Positions 22,439-31,260 of a stretch of 41,135 nt of DNA are shown here, in pieces; within the stretch, counting starts at the first letter, position 1, and each line of letters opens with the position of its first letter. The translations under genes were made by a program, and so were the position numbers. The stretch is taken from positions 1 through 41,135 of IMG/VR virus record IMGVR_UViG_3300005530_000017. The stretch is one strand, 5' to 3'. Below the pieces are notes generated by a model. That model was not told where the DNA came from. It saw only the letters and a program-made list of their open reading frames with translations, and did no database searches. The stretch is from a virus.

Positions 22439-23133
22439 TGGCGACCTACGACAGCACGTACCTGCTCGGGTTGTTCAACCGCTTGGCCGGTCGGCCAGAC
22501 GGGGATTTGATCACGCCCGAGACGAAGTACCAGATGCTGTCGGAAGCGCAGAACCAAGTGCTCGCGGACTTGGCCGCTATCGCGCCGTGGTCGCTGTACC
22601 CCACGGCGCCCTATGGCGCGCTGCCCACGCTCACGACGACCGACAATCAGATATACACGTTCGGCACGGACGCGAGCGGCTACGCCAAGTTCCCGATGCA
22701 CGCCCAGATCTATCAGGCGCTCGAGGATATCCCGACGTGCCCGCTGATCGAGGGTGTGGACTACATGAACGAAGGCACGCAGATCCGCGCGCTCAACAAC
22801 GGGACGCTGGCTTCGACGCTCTACGTGTACGGGATCTTCCAGCCGCCCGATATCACGGCCGACGTGCAGCCCACGTTGATGCCCGAAGCGACGCGCGAGC
22901 TGATCGCGATCCGCGCGGCCTACAACTTCGGCACCGAAGGCAACCGGAATCCCGCGTTGTCGGGCGCGATGGCGACCCGCTACGGCTACCCGCTGATCAC
23001 GGCGCCCGGACGCTTCGCGTTCTGGTGCCTGACGTGGAAATCGCAGTTCAAGGGCGGCGGCGCGAACGGCGGCAGTTGGACCGGCCGCCAGTTGGCGCTC
23101 GGCGGCTACAACAACAACCAGTGGGCGACGTGA
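22438..23133 (+). CDS. Head-tail connector / adaptor-like protein
   Basis: 231 residues from GTG 22438. Opening helix (TYLLGLFNRLAGRPDGDLITPETKYQMLSEAQNQVLADLAAIAP), then a beta part with PLIEGVDYMNEGTQIRAL and a helical return ELIAIRAAYNF. The start, a helix followed by TPETKYQMLSEAQNQV, resembles the adaptor proteins (T7 gp11 or P22 gp4 type) that ring the portal below the head. Placement between head genes and tail genes fits. Confidence 0.6.
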   Translation: MATYDSTYLLGLFNRLAGRPDGDLITPETKYQMLSEAQNQVLADLAAIAPWSLYPTAPYGALPTLTTTDNQIYTFGTDASGYAKFPMHAQIYQALEDIPTCPLIEGVDYMNEGTQIRALNNGTLASTLYVYGIFQPPDITADVQPTLMPEATRELIAIRAAYNFGTEGNRNPALSGAMATRYGYPLITAPGRFAFWCLTWKSQFKGGGANGGSWTGRQLALGGYNNNQWAT

Positions 23134-23167
23134 TGCCCGTTCCTTTCCTTGACCTGAGTCTGATTCG

Positions 23168-23560
23168 ATGACGACCACGATCCGCGCACCCGGACGGCAT
23201 TTCACGCTGACCACGGACCATGACAGTACCGTGGTGGAGTTCGGACCCGGAGGGACCAATGCGGGGCTTTCGACGCTGGTGATGCAGATCGTGCCTGACG
23301 GCGACTGGTCCGGGAGCCTGACGGTCAAAGGGCGCATCGCGGGCCAAGACGCGGAAGCTGTTGATCCTGTCGGGATTCCCTACCATCCCGCGAACGTCGG
23401 CGGGACCGCCAGCGACTACGCGCTCGTGTCGAGCGCCATCACGGGTGACGCGCTGATCCAGATCCCGTCGAACGGACTCACGGTGTCGCTGGACGTGACC
23501 GCCAGCGCCGGGACGTGTGAAGTATTCGTCTGGGACCTTCAGGGCAACTCGGCGCCGTAA
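23168..23560 (+). CDS. Beta-rich structural protein
   Basis: 130 residues from ATG 23168. Almost entirely beta pattern with Gly/Asp turns (STVVEFGPGGTNAGLSTLVMQIVPDGDWSGSLTVKGRI, then LTVSLDVTASAGTCEVFVW). It looks like a jelly-roll or Ig-like domain. Possible decoration, head-completion or tail protein. Next gene five bases away. Confidence 0.6.
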   Translation: MTTTIRAPGRHFTLTTDHDSTVVEFGPGGTNAGLSTLVMQIVPDGDWSGSLTVKGRIAGQDAEAVDPVGIPYHPANVGGTASDYALVSSAITGDALIQIPSNGLTVSLDVTASAGTCEVFVWDLQGNSAP

Positions 23561-23565
23561 CGACG

Positions 23566-24183
23566 ATGGCCACGACGCCCTTTACCAGCCTGATCGCGGG
23601 CACGTCCACCGCGAGCGCGGATATCCTCGCGTTCGTGGACGTGAGCGATTCGAGCCAGAGCCCGCAAGGCTCGACGCTCAAGATCACGATTGCGAACCTG
23701 TTCGGGACCGTGCCGGTGCCGATCATCGTGACGTCCACAACCGCGCCGCAGTTCAAACTCGCCTACGACGGGAGCAACTTTCTGACGGTCACTGTCTCGA
23801 GCGCGGGCGCGGTGAGTATCGCGCCCACCGGCTCGGGCAAGGCCATCGCCACCGCCGCCAGTGTGCCGGTGACGATCAACGGCAAGCTGATCGCGTCCTC
23901 GGCGGGCGACAATCTGCGCCTCACGGCCGATGGCACGGACGCGAAAGACGGCGTGGTGGCGGCGAGCGGATTGGGCGTCCTGTTCTTCGGGCATGAGGCG
24001 AACGCCGAACTCCAGATCACGGCACTCGGCACCATCACGGCCTCGGCGAGCACGACGACCCGCGCCGGCTTCAATCTCCTGCCCGGTGCCGCCCCCACGG
24101 CGCCCACGAATGGCGATATGTGGACGACGAGCGCGGGGCTGTTCGTGCGGATCAACGGCGCCACGGTCGGCCCGCTCTCCTGA
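23566..24183 (+). CDS. Tail fibre-like beta protein
   Basis: 205 residues from ATG 23566. Thr/Ser/Ala-rich beta strands throughout, ending in PGAAPTAPTNGDMWTTSAGLFVRINGATVGPLS. That ending is typical of phage fibre or receptor-binding C-termini (PTNGDxWxxxxGLFVRxNG). The N-terminal 40 residues may attach to the tail. The two genes after it include another beta-helix protein. Confidence 0.65.
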   Translation: MATTPFTSLIAGTSTASADILAFVDVSDSSQSPQGSTLKITIANLFGTVPVPIIVTSTTAPQFKLAYDGSNFLTVTVSSAGAVSIAPTGSGKAIATAASVPVTINGKLIASSAGDNLRLTADGTDAKDGVVAASGLGVLFFGHEANAELQITALGTITASASTTTRAGFNLLPGAAPTAPTNGDMWTTSAGLFVRINGATVGPLS

Positions 24184-24188
24184 CGGCC

Positions 24189-25100
24189 ATGTCGAGCGCT
24201 GTGATCTCGCCCTCAGACGACGCCAGCGTGAGCCGGCTGACGGAGTTTCAGGACAAGGCGGCCAGCGCGTCCTATATCCGCGTGATGCCAGGCCGCTACG
24301 TGGTGGACGGCGTTGTCTCGTTCCTCACCGATCAGGTTTGGGACCTGAGCGGAGCGGTGCTCGTGCAGACCGGAACGACGCTGTCGCTGTTTTCGGCGTC
24401 GCTGGTGGATGGCTGGCAGGTGATCGGTCCGGCGGTGATCGTCGGGCCTGGGGGCACTGGCGGCTCTGCCGTTGGGCTCAACATCAGCGCCTGTCAGGAT
24501 TTCCGCGTTAACAGCCTGACGGTGCAGTCGGTGAATGGCACCGGCGTGCTCCTGCAAGGCGATGCGCGGACCAGCGGCTCCCTGGCGAGCCTCCGCGTTC
24601 AAGCGTGTGATATCGGCGTGGACGTGGCGGCGCAGGCCGAATACACGACGTTCACCGCGCCGATGATCCATACCTGCGGCACGGGCGCCCGAATCGCTGG
24701 CGGCAATACGACGTTCGTGGGCGGCACCCTCACCGCGAACACCACGGGCCTCGCCTTGATCGCGGGCGTGAATGACGCGCACGGCATCTGCTCGGGCGTC
24801 AACATCAATCACAACACGACCCCGATCCAGGCCACGGGCATCACGAACGGCTTCACGTTCGCGGGGTGCCACATCTACGAAGGCCCGATCCTGATTGACA
24901 AGTGCCGTGGGTTGTATTTCGACGGCGGCACGATCGACGTGTCCACGATCCAGAACAACAACAGCGACGGCACCGGCGATCTCAACGGGATCACGAACGC
25001 CTACCTGCCGGGCAGCTATTCGATGCCGCTGTCCGTCACGTCCACCGATGGGCACGCCGCGCAATTCGTCGTCACGAACTGCCACGGTCCCGCCTCCTAA
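24189..25100 (+). CDS. Right-handed beta-helix tail spike (short)
   Basis: 303 residues; ATG 24189 preferred because the upstream frame overlaps the previous gene. After about 30 residues (TEFQDKAASASYIRVMPGRYVVDGVVSFLTD) come coils with the pectate-lyase-like rhythm of Gly/Asn turns and beta strands (FRVNSLTVQSVNGTGVLLQG, LRVQACDIGVDVAAQAEYTTF, CHIYEGPILIDKCRGLYFDGG). Such spikes bind or cut surface polysaccharide. Catalytic residues cannot be assigned by eye. Shorter than the 27052 spike. Confidence 0.75.
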   Translation: MSSAVISPSDDASVSRLTEFQDKAASASYIRVMPGRYVVDGVVSFLTDQVWDLSGAVLVQTGTTLSLFSASLVDGWQVIGPAVIVGPGGTGGSAVGLNISACQDFRVNSLTVQSVNGTGVLLQGDARTSGSLASLRVQACDIGVDVAAQAEYTTFTAPMIHTCGTGARIAGGNTTFVGGTLTANTTGLALIAGVNDAHGICSGVNINHNTTPIQATGITNGFTFAGCHIYEGPILIDKCRGLYFDGGTIDVSTIQNNNSDGTGDLNGITNAYLPGSYSMPLSVTSTDGHAAQFVVTNCHGPAS

Positions 25101-25112
25101 CCCCCTGCGCTG

Positions 25113-25373
25113 ATGTCCGAACGCCTCATCCCGATCTCGAAGAAGCAGCACGACTATCTGACGCAGCTCACGGCGGGGATGGAGTCGGCGCGCGAGAAGA
25201 TTGCCACCGCGGCGTCCGTGATCCTCATGGGTCTCGACGATGAGCTGGGTCCGGTCGGCGTGCTCGGCGCCCGCTGCACGGAGGGGGTGTACTCCCTTGC
25301 CGTGGAGATTGCGGACGCCCCCGCCGTCGCGCCTGCCGACCTCCACACACCGGCCGAGTCGCATGAGGTCTAA
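25113..25373 (+). CDS. Hypothetical 86-residue protein
   Basis: ATG 25113, thirteen bases after the spike. An N-terminal amphipathic helix (LIPISKKQHDYLTQLTAGMESAREKIATAASVILMG) is followed by a small acidic domain with one Cys. Not recognised. It could be an accessory tail protein or chaperone. The TAA overlaps the next ATG (TAATG). Confidence 0.6.
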   Translation: MSERLIPISKKQHDYLTQLTAGMESAREKIATAASVILMGLDDELGPVGVLGARCTEGVYSLAVEIADAPAVAPADLHTPAESHEV

Positions 25374-27055
25374 TGGCCGTCGCGCTCGGGCGGCGGAAGT
25401 CTCTTGTCGCGGGTCCGTGGAAAGGAGTCTTCAACTCTAAGGACCCGTTTGACGACGCGCCAGACCTCTTGGTCGATGCGCGGAACGTGTACATCCCCGA
25501 CCCCGACAACGCCTCGGGCGTGTATGCGCGGCCGGGGTTCGTCCTCAGCAACAACGGCGCGGCGATCTACACCGACGCCACGACGTTCAAGGGACAGGGC
25601 GCGTGGACGCACTTCGAGCTTGACGGCACGACGATCAACTTCGCCGTGTTCGGCGGCAAGCTCTTTCGGCAAGACACGCTCTGGACGGACGTCACCCCGG
25701 TCGGCGTCACGATTGATGGCGGGATCGCGACCCGCGTGTACTCGGCCGATCTCGGCGGCACGATGGCCGTCACGGACGGCGTGCATCGCCCGTGGGTCGC
25801 GTCGAGTCTCGCGAGCACGCCGATTGTCGGGACCTACATCGACTTCGACAGCGCTGGGACCAACTGGCAGGCCTACGGGCCGCCGGTCGTGTATGGCGAC
25901 TCGGGGTTCTTCGTGCTTACCGCCGTGGGCAGCGTGGCCGCGCGGATCGACATCGCATGGTCGGAAGCGAACGATTGGACCACGGGATACCAGCAAACGA
26001 ATTTCGATAACCGCTGGACGCTGGAACAGACGGGCACGCAGCCGATCTATGCGCTCGCGGCTACGAACGTCGCGCTCTACTACTTCCGCGCCCGCTCCAT
26101 CGGCGCGATCTCAGGCGCGGTCGGGCCTGACCTGGCTTCGACGGCCACGCACGACCTGATCTCGAACAACGTCGGGACCATCGCGCCGCAGACGGTCGTG
26201 CAGTTCGGCAACACGATCTTCTTCTGCGATCCGGTCGGCCGGCCGTGGCGATTCGCGACGGGCAACGCGCCGGAGCCAATCTGGCACCAACTCCGGAGCA
26301 TCGTGGAGGCGGCCGACACCGGCTACCCCGCGATCACGGCGATTGTCTCGACCGCGACGTTCGACCCGACGCTCAACCTCTACGTCGTCGCGATCTGGAG
26401 CCCCTCACCGGGGAGCGCCGCGAGCCCCACTGAGGCGCATTGGTTCGACGCCTACACGGGGCGCTACGTCGGCCGCATGAGCATTGGCCCGAGCGATCCG
26501 GGCACCACGCTCGACTGTCTCGCGTCCTTCGTGGACAGTAACGGGCGCGGATCGCTCGTCGCGCTGGGCTCCGCGGCCGCCGGTGGGCCATCCGGGTTCC
26601 TCTGGAACATGTCGAACCTCGTCGGCATCCCCGACGATCTCGCGACGGAGGATCTGGTGATCCTCACCACGGAGGATTCCGTCACGCTCGTGATGGAAGG
26701 CCAGTTCGCCGTGTGGAAGGACAACGATCAGGTGCCCTTGATCAGCGTCCAGACGGGCCGGATGGGCTACGCCGCTGACCTCGTGTGGAACGCCGATCAG
26801 GCGACGGCGATCACGGGCACACAAGCGCCCATTGCGGTCACGATCACGACGCCCAACACGGCGGGCAGTCTCGTGGGCACGCCGACGCCGACGACCTCGG
26901 CGGACGGCATGTACCGCACGATGATGGGACTCGATATCCGGAGCGCGCGGGGCGTGCAGTTCGCGTTCACGCCGACGACGGCGGACGCCCAGTGGAACGT
27001 GCAGCGGGTCGAAATGCCGGCGGTGCCTGCCGTGGCCGGCGTGGGTGACGCATGA
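25373..27055 (+). CDS. Tail nozzle/hub-like protein (beta-propeller style)
   Basis: 560 residues from ATG 25373. Opens with RRKSLVAGPWKGVFNSKDPFDDAPDLLVDARNVYIPD, a motif (W.G.N....P....A....N..I) common at the start of podovirus tail hub or nozzle proteins. Next come repeating blades of short strands (HFELDGTTINFAVFGGKLFRQDTLWTDVTPVG, FGNTIFFCDPVGRPWRFATG, HWFDAYTGRYVGRMSIGP). It fits the T7 gp12-type nozzle or P22 gp10-type stabilisation proteins. Family not certain. Its TGA overlaps the spike gene. Confidence 0.6.
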   Translation: MAVALGRRKSLVAGPWKGVFNSKDPFDDAPDLLVDARNVYIPDPDNASGVYARPGFVLSNNGAAIYTDATTFKGQGAWTHFELDGTTINFAVFGGKLFRQDTLWTDVTPVGVTIDGGIATRVYSADLGGTMAVTDGVHRPWVASSLASTPIVGTYIDFDSAGTNWQAYGPPVVYGDSGFFVLTAVGSVAARIDIAWSEANDWTTGYQQTNFDNRWTLEQTGTQPIYALAATNVALYYFRARSIGAISGAVGPDLASTATHDLISNNVGTIAPQTVVQFGNTIFFCDPVGRPWRFATGNAPEPIWHQLRSIVEAADTGYPAITAIVSTATFDPTLNLYVVAIWSPSPGSAASPTEAHWFDAYTGRYVGRMSIGPSDPGTTLDCLASFVDSNGRGSLVALGSAAAGGPSGFLWNMSNLVGIPDDLATEDLVILTTEDSVTLVMEGQFAVWKDNDQVPLISVQTGRMGYAADLVWNADQATAITGTQAPIAVTITTPNTAGSLVGTPTPTTSADGMYRTMMGLDIRSARGVQFAFTPTTADAQWNVQRVEMPAVPAVAGVGDA

Positions 27056-29124
27056 CGGCGACGATCCCGAAAGTCCAGCCCTACGCGAAGCGTGGCGTGC
27101 CCGTGCCAAGCGGGTCGCCGACGCTCGCGGAGTGGGCCTCGACGCTCGCAGGCTGGCTCGGGATCGAGTTCGGCAACGTGCAGCGCGGGCTCAACATCTA
27201 CCCCGCGTCGAAGGCCGAGACGGGCGTGGTGGACGTGACGATCCCGCACGGCAACGCTCGACGCTACGGCGCGGAGACGACCGGCGACAACACCGTCTAT
27301 CTGCGGAACATGCTGCTCTCGGCGGTCGCGCTGGGGATCGAAGCGATCACGGATATCCAGGTTCCCTGCTCCAAGAAGCTCACCTTCCCGAGCGGGACAC
27401 GCCATACGCACACGCTGGGCGGCGCGTGGGTGTTCGACTGGGAGTTGGCGAGCGGCCAAGGCGGCTCCAGCTACTTCGAGAATGACGACACGGTGACTGG
27501 TGACTCCGACGTCATTCTCACGAACCTCACCCTCAAGGGCCCGTGGCCGGACGATGGCGGCCCCTTTGGGCAGGGGCGCGTCGTCAATGGCGTCTTGGTC
27601 GCGCCCGTGACGGGGTTCCACCCGCGCCGCGTGGACGGCTTGCAGGTGAACGGGTGCAACATCACCAACATCCCCGGCATCGCGTTTGGCTATCAGGGCG
27701 TCAAGAATTTCAAGTTCTCGAACCTCTACATCTCCCGCTGTGGACGCGACGGGCTGACGGGCTGGTGGTTCGGCACGGGCTGGAACCTCCAAAACGGCCT
27801 GATCTCCAACGTGTTCTGTGATCGCGTGGGCGACGATGGCCTGGCCATCCACGCCTCGAGCGGGGGGCTCCCAAACACCGACACACGGCCGACCGGCATC
27901 CAGATCAACGGCGTGCGCGTGCAGGGCTGGACGAACACCGTCACCTCGTCCGCCACGGTCGCGATGACCGCTGCGAGCAAAACCGTGACGGCGACGGCCA
28001 GCGTGTTCACAAGCGCCGACGTGGGCAAGACGTTCTATGTGCCCGGAGCCGGTGCGGCCGGTGCAGCGCTCGCGACCTACGTCCTCTCGTACATCTCGGG
28101 TACGCAACTGCACCTCGGCGTGACCGCGAGCACGACCGTCTCCGGCGCGGCGGCGGTCTATTCGTTCGGCGCGGGGCGCGGTCTGATCCTCGATGGCGTC
28201 GCGGACGTGCAGGTGAATGACCTGTTCGTGGACACGACGTTCGCGCAGGGCGTGGCGATCACGTCGGATGGCGTGGCGGGATCGAGCGGGTTCCGGTCGC
28301 AGCGGGTGACGGTCAAGGGTAAGGTGGTGCGGGCGGGCACGTTGGGGAACGCGAGCCAGCCGCAATCGGGCCTCTACGAAAGCGCGGTGGACTACATCGA
28401 CACGGACCTCGACGTGTCGCTCTCGGCGGGCAAGGGGATGTACGTCACGGATGCGCTCGGCCCCAAGCTGCGCGGGAGCGCGATTGGCAACGGGACGCTG
28501 ATCACGGACTACGGCGTGGACTTGGATGGCGTGGTGAGCGCGTCGAGCAATGTGATCAACGCCGACGTGGATGTTCGCTCGGCGGCCAACAAGGGCGGTG
28601 GGATTAGGACGCACTACGCTCCCTTCTGTCGCGTGAATGGCGAGTACGTGGACAACGGGCAGGCGCAAGCGGGCGGTGGCACCGACACGAACGGCTCGGG
28701 CATTCTCCATAACGGGGATCACACGATGATCCTCGGGCCAGTGGTGTCGCGCGACACCCGTGTCTCCGCCGCATCGCGGACGCAGACCTCGCCGCTGGCC
28801 GTGCAGAACGCCGGTGGTGTGCCGGTGATCATCATCGACCCCGGCGCGTTCCAAACCGCAGTCAGCGGATCGAACATCAACATCGCTAACCCCAACGCCG
28901 TCGTGATTCGCCGGGGCGCCTACGACCAGAGCCCCGCCAACGCGCGATTGGCCTTCGATCAAGACTTGAGCGGCTTCCGCAAGTACAGCGGCACGGGCTC
29001 CCCCGAAGGCGTCGTTACCTCCGGCGTCGGCAACGTCTACGACCGCACCGATGGCGCGGCCGGAACATGGCGCTACGTCAAGGCGACGGGCGCCGGCAAC
29101 ACCGGCTGGGTGGCCGTCTACTAG
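27052..29124 (+). CDS. Beta-helix tail spike (long), receptor-binding/depolymerase candidate
   Basis: 690 residues from ATG 27052. N-terminal 50 residues (PYAKRGVPVPSGSPTLAEWASTLAGWLGIEFGNVQRGLN) look like an attachment part. Residues 70-620 are a pectate-lyase-superfamily beta-helix with coils such as VNGCNITNIPGIAFGYQGVKNFKFSNLYISRCGRDGLTGW. The C-terminal 60 residues (SPEGVVTSGVGNVYDRTDGAAGTWRYVKATG, then GWVAVY) are the common end domain of spikes and fibres. It probably recognises or degrades a host surface glycan. An Ala/Thr-rich insertion at about 300-370 may be an extra domain. Confidence 0.85.
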   Translation: MTATIPKVQPYAKRGVPVPSGSPTLAEWASTLAGWLGIEFGNVQRGLNIYPASKAETGVVDVTIPHGNARRYGAETTGDNTVYLRNMLLSAVALGIEAITDIQVPCSKKLTFPSGTRHTHTLGGAWVFDWELASGQGGSSYFENDDTVTGDSDVILTNLTLKGPWPDDGGPFGQGRVVNGVLVAPVTGFHPRRVDGLQVNGCNITNIPGIAFGYQGVKNFKFSNLYISRCGRDGLTGWWFGTGWNLQNGLISNVFCDRVGDDGLAIHASSGGLPNTDTRPTGIQINGVRVQGWTNTVTSSATVAMTAASKTVTATASVFTSADVGKTFYVPGAGAAGAALATYVLSYISGTQLHLGVTASTTVSGAAAVYSFGAGRGLILDGVADVQVNDLFVDTTFAQGVAITSDGVAGSSGFRSQRVTVKGKVVRAGTLGNASQPQSGLYESAVDYIDTDLDVSLSAGKGMYVTDALGPKLRGSAIGNGTLITDYGVDLDGVVSASSNVINADVDVRSAANKGGGIRTHYAPFCRVNGEYVDNGQAQAGGGTDTNGSGILHNGDHTMILGPVVSRDTRVSAASRTQTSPLAVQNAGGVPVIIIDPGAFQTAVSGSNINIANPNAVVIRRGAYDQSPANARLAFDQDLSGFRKYSGTGSPEGVVTSGVGNVYDRTDGAAGTWRYVKATGAGNTGWVAVY

Positions 29125-29136
29125 TGCGAATTTTCA

Positions 29137-29165
29137 TGGCGACCCCAGCGGATTTCCGTTATACT
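29137..29165 (+). promoter_or_regulatory. Possible promoter before ejection-protein genes
   Basis: The 81-base gap after the spike is AT-richer than its surroundings. TATACT (29160-29165) is a 5/6 match to the -10 hexamer; TGGCGA (29137-29142) is 17 bases upstream and is a weak -35 (3/6). The distance to ATG 29206 allows a normal leader. Low confidence because late genes could simply be read through. Confidence 0.35.
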
Positions 29166-29205
29166 TTTGGCAACTCACACACAGGCTCGGTTCATATGAC
29201 CTAGC

Positions 29206-30015
29206 ATGAGCTGGTTCAGCAAGCATTTCGGGATTACTCTCGACTCGCACAGTCTCGGTAACCTGATCAAAGACGCATCCCCGGCGGCGGCTCTTGTCGG
29301 TGGCCCCCTTGGGATTGCGCTCGCCGGTGGCCTCTCCACCTTGGGCGATTTGGGCCGGGGCAAGAACATCGGCCAAGCCATCAAAGGCAGCGTCGGCAAC
29401 GCGGCGCTCGGCGCGGGCGTCGGCTCGCTCGCCACGCATGGCTTCCTCGGCTCGGGATTGCAGGGCTTCGCGGGCGGCACGCCGGCTAGCGCAGTCGGCA
29501 GCGCGGCGGGTTCCGTCGCCGCTCCGACCGCTGATGCCGCTGGCACGGCGGCTGGTGGTGCCGGTGGGCTTTCGTCCGTCGCGTCGTCAGGCGGCCTCGC
29601 GAGTGCCGCGCCGGCACCGATCACGGACGCCCTGAGCATCACGCCGAGCAGCAGCGCGTTGAGCTTGGCCCCGACTGGCGGATTCCCCGCCATCGACGGT
29701 TCCGCGATCCACGCGGCCACCCTGCCAGCGTTCCACGCTCCGCAGGCAGGCTTGCTGAGTAGGGTTGGCGGGTTCCTGAAGAACAACCCCGAAGTGGTGG
29801 ACCTTGCCTCGCGCGAGATCCCCACGGCGCTCTCCGGCGCGCAGGTCGGAGCCCTGAACGCCAACGCGGATGCCACCCGCGCCGCGACGGCCCGCACCCA
29901 AGCGCAGGACAAGGCCCTCGACCCCTTCCGCGCGGGCTTGCTCGGCACCCTCGGCACCCGCCTCACGACGCCCGTGAGCCGGAATCCATACCTTCCCGCA
30001 CCCGTGGGGGGCTGA
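29206..30015 (+). CDS. Internal virion (ejection) protein, Gly/Ala-rich
   Basis: 269 residues from ATG 29206. The first 90 residues have Gly/Ala/Leu-rich hydrophobic helices (AAALVGGPLGIALAGGLSTLG, GNAALGAGVGSLATHGFLG). The middle is Ala/Ser/Gly-rich and low-complexity. The C-terminal part has ANADATRAATARTQAQDKALDPFRAGL. Podovirus ejection proteins carry such membrane-active sequences and form a channel through the envelope. It is the first of four consecutive genes with this character. The assignment is by style and position. Confidence 0.65.
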   Translation: MSWFSKHFGITLDSHSLGNLIKDASPAAALVGGPLGIALAGGLSTLGDLGRGKNIGQAIKGSVGNAALGAGVGSLATHGFLGSGLQGFAGGTPASAVGSAAGSVAAPTADAAGTAAGGAGGLSSVASSGGLASAAPAPITDALSITPSSSALSLAPTGGFPAIDGSAIHAATLPAFHAPQAGLLSRVGGFLKNNPEVVDLASREIPTALSGAQVGALNANADATRAATARTQAQDKALDPFRAGLLGTLGTRLTTPVSRNPYLPAPVGG

Positions 30016-30018
30016 CCG

Positions 30019-31260
30019 ATGGCCGCCGCGCTCACGCTCGACCAGCCGACCACGACGCCGGTCACCGATCCCAACGCTCCGGCCAAGCCCAAGCCCGTCA
30101 CGGCGGGCGCGGCCCCGGCGCTCAGTCTGGCCCCCATGACGGCCAGCACGCCAACCACGGCCCCCGGCACTGCCAGTTCTGCGAGCCCCACGAGTGCGGC
30201 ACCGGCTGCGCCCATGACCACGGCGGCCCCGCTCTCGACCGAATACCCAAGCGCGCCCAGCACGACGGGCACGCCGCAGAATCGGTTGCAGCTCGCGACC
30301 ACCGCCTTCGACACGTTCGCCAAGTCCACGGACCCCGCGTACCAGGCCGATCTCCGATCCGCAACGCAGGCCGCCGCCGGCAAGGGCACCATCGGCTCGG
30401 GCGGGCTCCGCACGACCTACGGCGATCTCGCGAACCAGCGGGCCCTCGCGTTGGACACGGAGAAGGAGAACCTCATCAACTCCGCGACCACGGGCACCAT
30501 CGCGGATCAGCAGGCCGCGCAAGCCAACGCGATCGCGCAGCAGAACGCCAACACGTCCGCGACGGGCGTCACGGGCAACCTCGCCTTGGGCCAGGGGCAG
30601 CTCTCACTCGCCCAGACCGCGCAGGCCACGAGCGCCGGTCAGACGCAACAGCAGATCGACCTCGCGAAGCAGCAGGCCAGCGAAGAAAACGCGCTCGCCA
30701 CAGCGGGCTTGACGGGTGAACTCAACGGAACCGATACACTCGCCGCGAAGCAGCAGGCGATCAACTCGGCCGTGGCCCAAGGCCAGCTATCGGTCGCGCA
30801 GGGACAGTTGGCGCTCTCGCAACTCGCGCAGTCGCAGGGCAACACGCTCGCGCAGGGGCAGCTCTCGCTCGCGACGACGACGGAGCAGAATCAGAACGCC
30901 GTCGCGCAGGGGAACCTGCAACTCGCCCAGCAGCAGCTCGCGCAGCAGGCCTCGCAGTTCGGCCTCTCGCTCGAACAGCAGAAGGCGCTCGCCACGCTCG
31001 CCGATCAGACCGCGAACCGGCAGATCGACGTGAGCTCGGCACAGGGCCAGAACACGCTGCTCGTGCAGCTCGCCAACATCATCGGCGGACCGTCCGGCAA
31101 CGTGGACCCGAACCTGTTGGCGGCCCTCTACAAGTCGCTCGGGCTGGCCGTGCCGAGCGGCGGGAACGCTTCGACGCAGACGCCGACGCCCCCGCCGGGG
31201 GCCACCGGCACGGCGGGGACCGTCGTGCAGGGCGGCGGTAAGGATTCGGTGGCCGTATGA
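30019..31260 (+). CDS. Internal virion protein, Gln/Ala-rich repetitive
   Basis: 413 residues from ATG 30019, four bases after the previous gene. Residues 1-85 are Pro/Thr/Ala-rich and disordered. Residues 150-350 are a long helical region with irregular repeats of the type AQGQLSLAQ and NLQLAQQQLAQQ, nearly free of acidic residues. The end is Gly/Thr/Pro-rich. Probably a helical ejection protein. The repeats are visible at protein level and only partly at DNA level. Stop overlaps the next ATG. Confidence 0.65.
   Translation: MAAALTLDQPTTTPVTDPNAPAKPKPVTAGAAPALSLAPMTASTPTTAPGTASSASPTSAAPAAPMTTAAPLSTEYPSAPSTTGTPQNRLQLATTAFDTFAKSTDPAYQADLRSATQAAAGKGTIGSGGLRTTYGDLANQRALALDTEKENLINSATTGTIADQQAAQANAIAQQNANTSATGVTGNLALGQGQLSLAQTAQATSAGQTQQQIDLAKQQASEENALATAGLTGELNGTDTLAAKQQAINSAVAQGQLSVAQGQLALSQLAQSQGNTLAQGQLSLATTTEQNQNAVAQGNLQLAQQQLAQQASQFGLSLEQQKALATLADQTANRQIDVSSAQGQNTLLVQLANIIGGPSGNVDPNLLAALYKSLGLAVPSGGNASTQTPTPPPGATGTAGTVVQGGGKDSVAV

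Noticed and set aside
26797-28962. 721-codon minus-strand ORF across the nozzle and spike genes
   Set aside because: Antisense to two confident genes and rich in Arg, His and Val as expected for a GC-bias shadow frame. The same applies to minus-strand ORFs at 20531-22228, 29175-30413, 11878-12999, 17410-18678 and 24213-25364.
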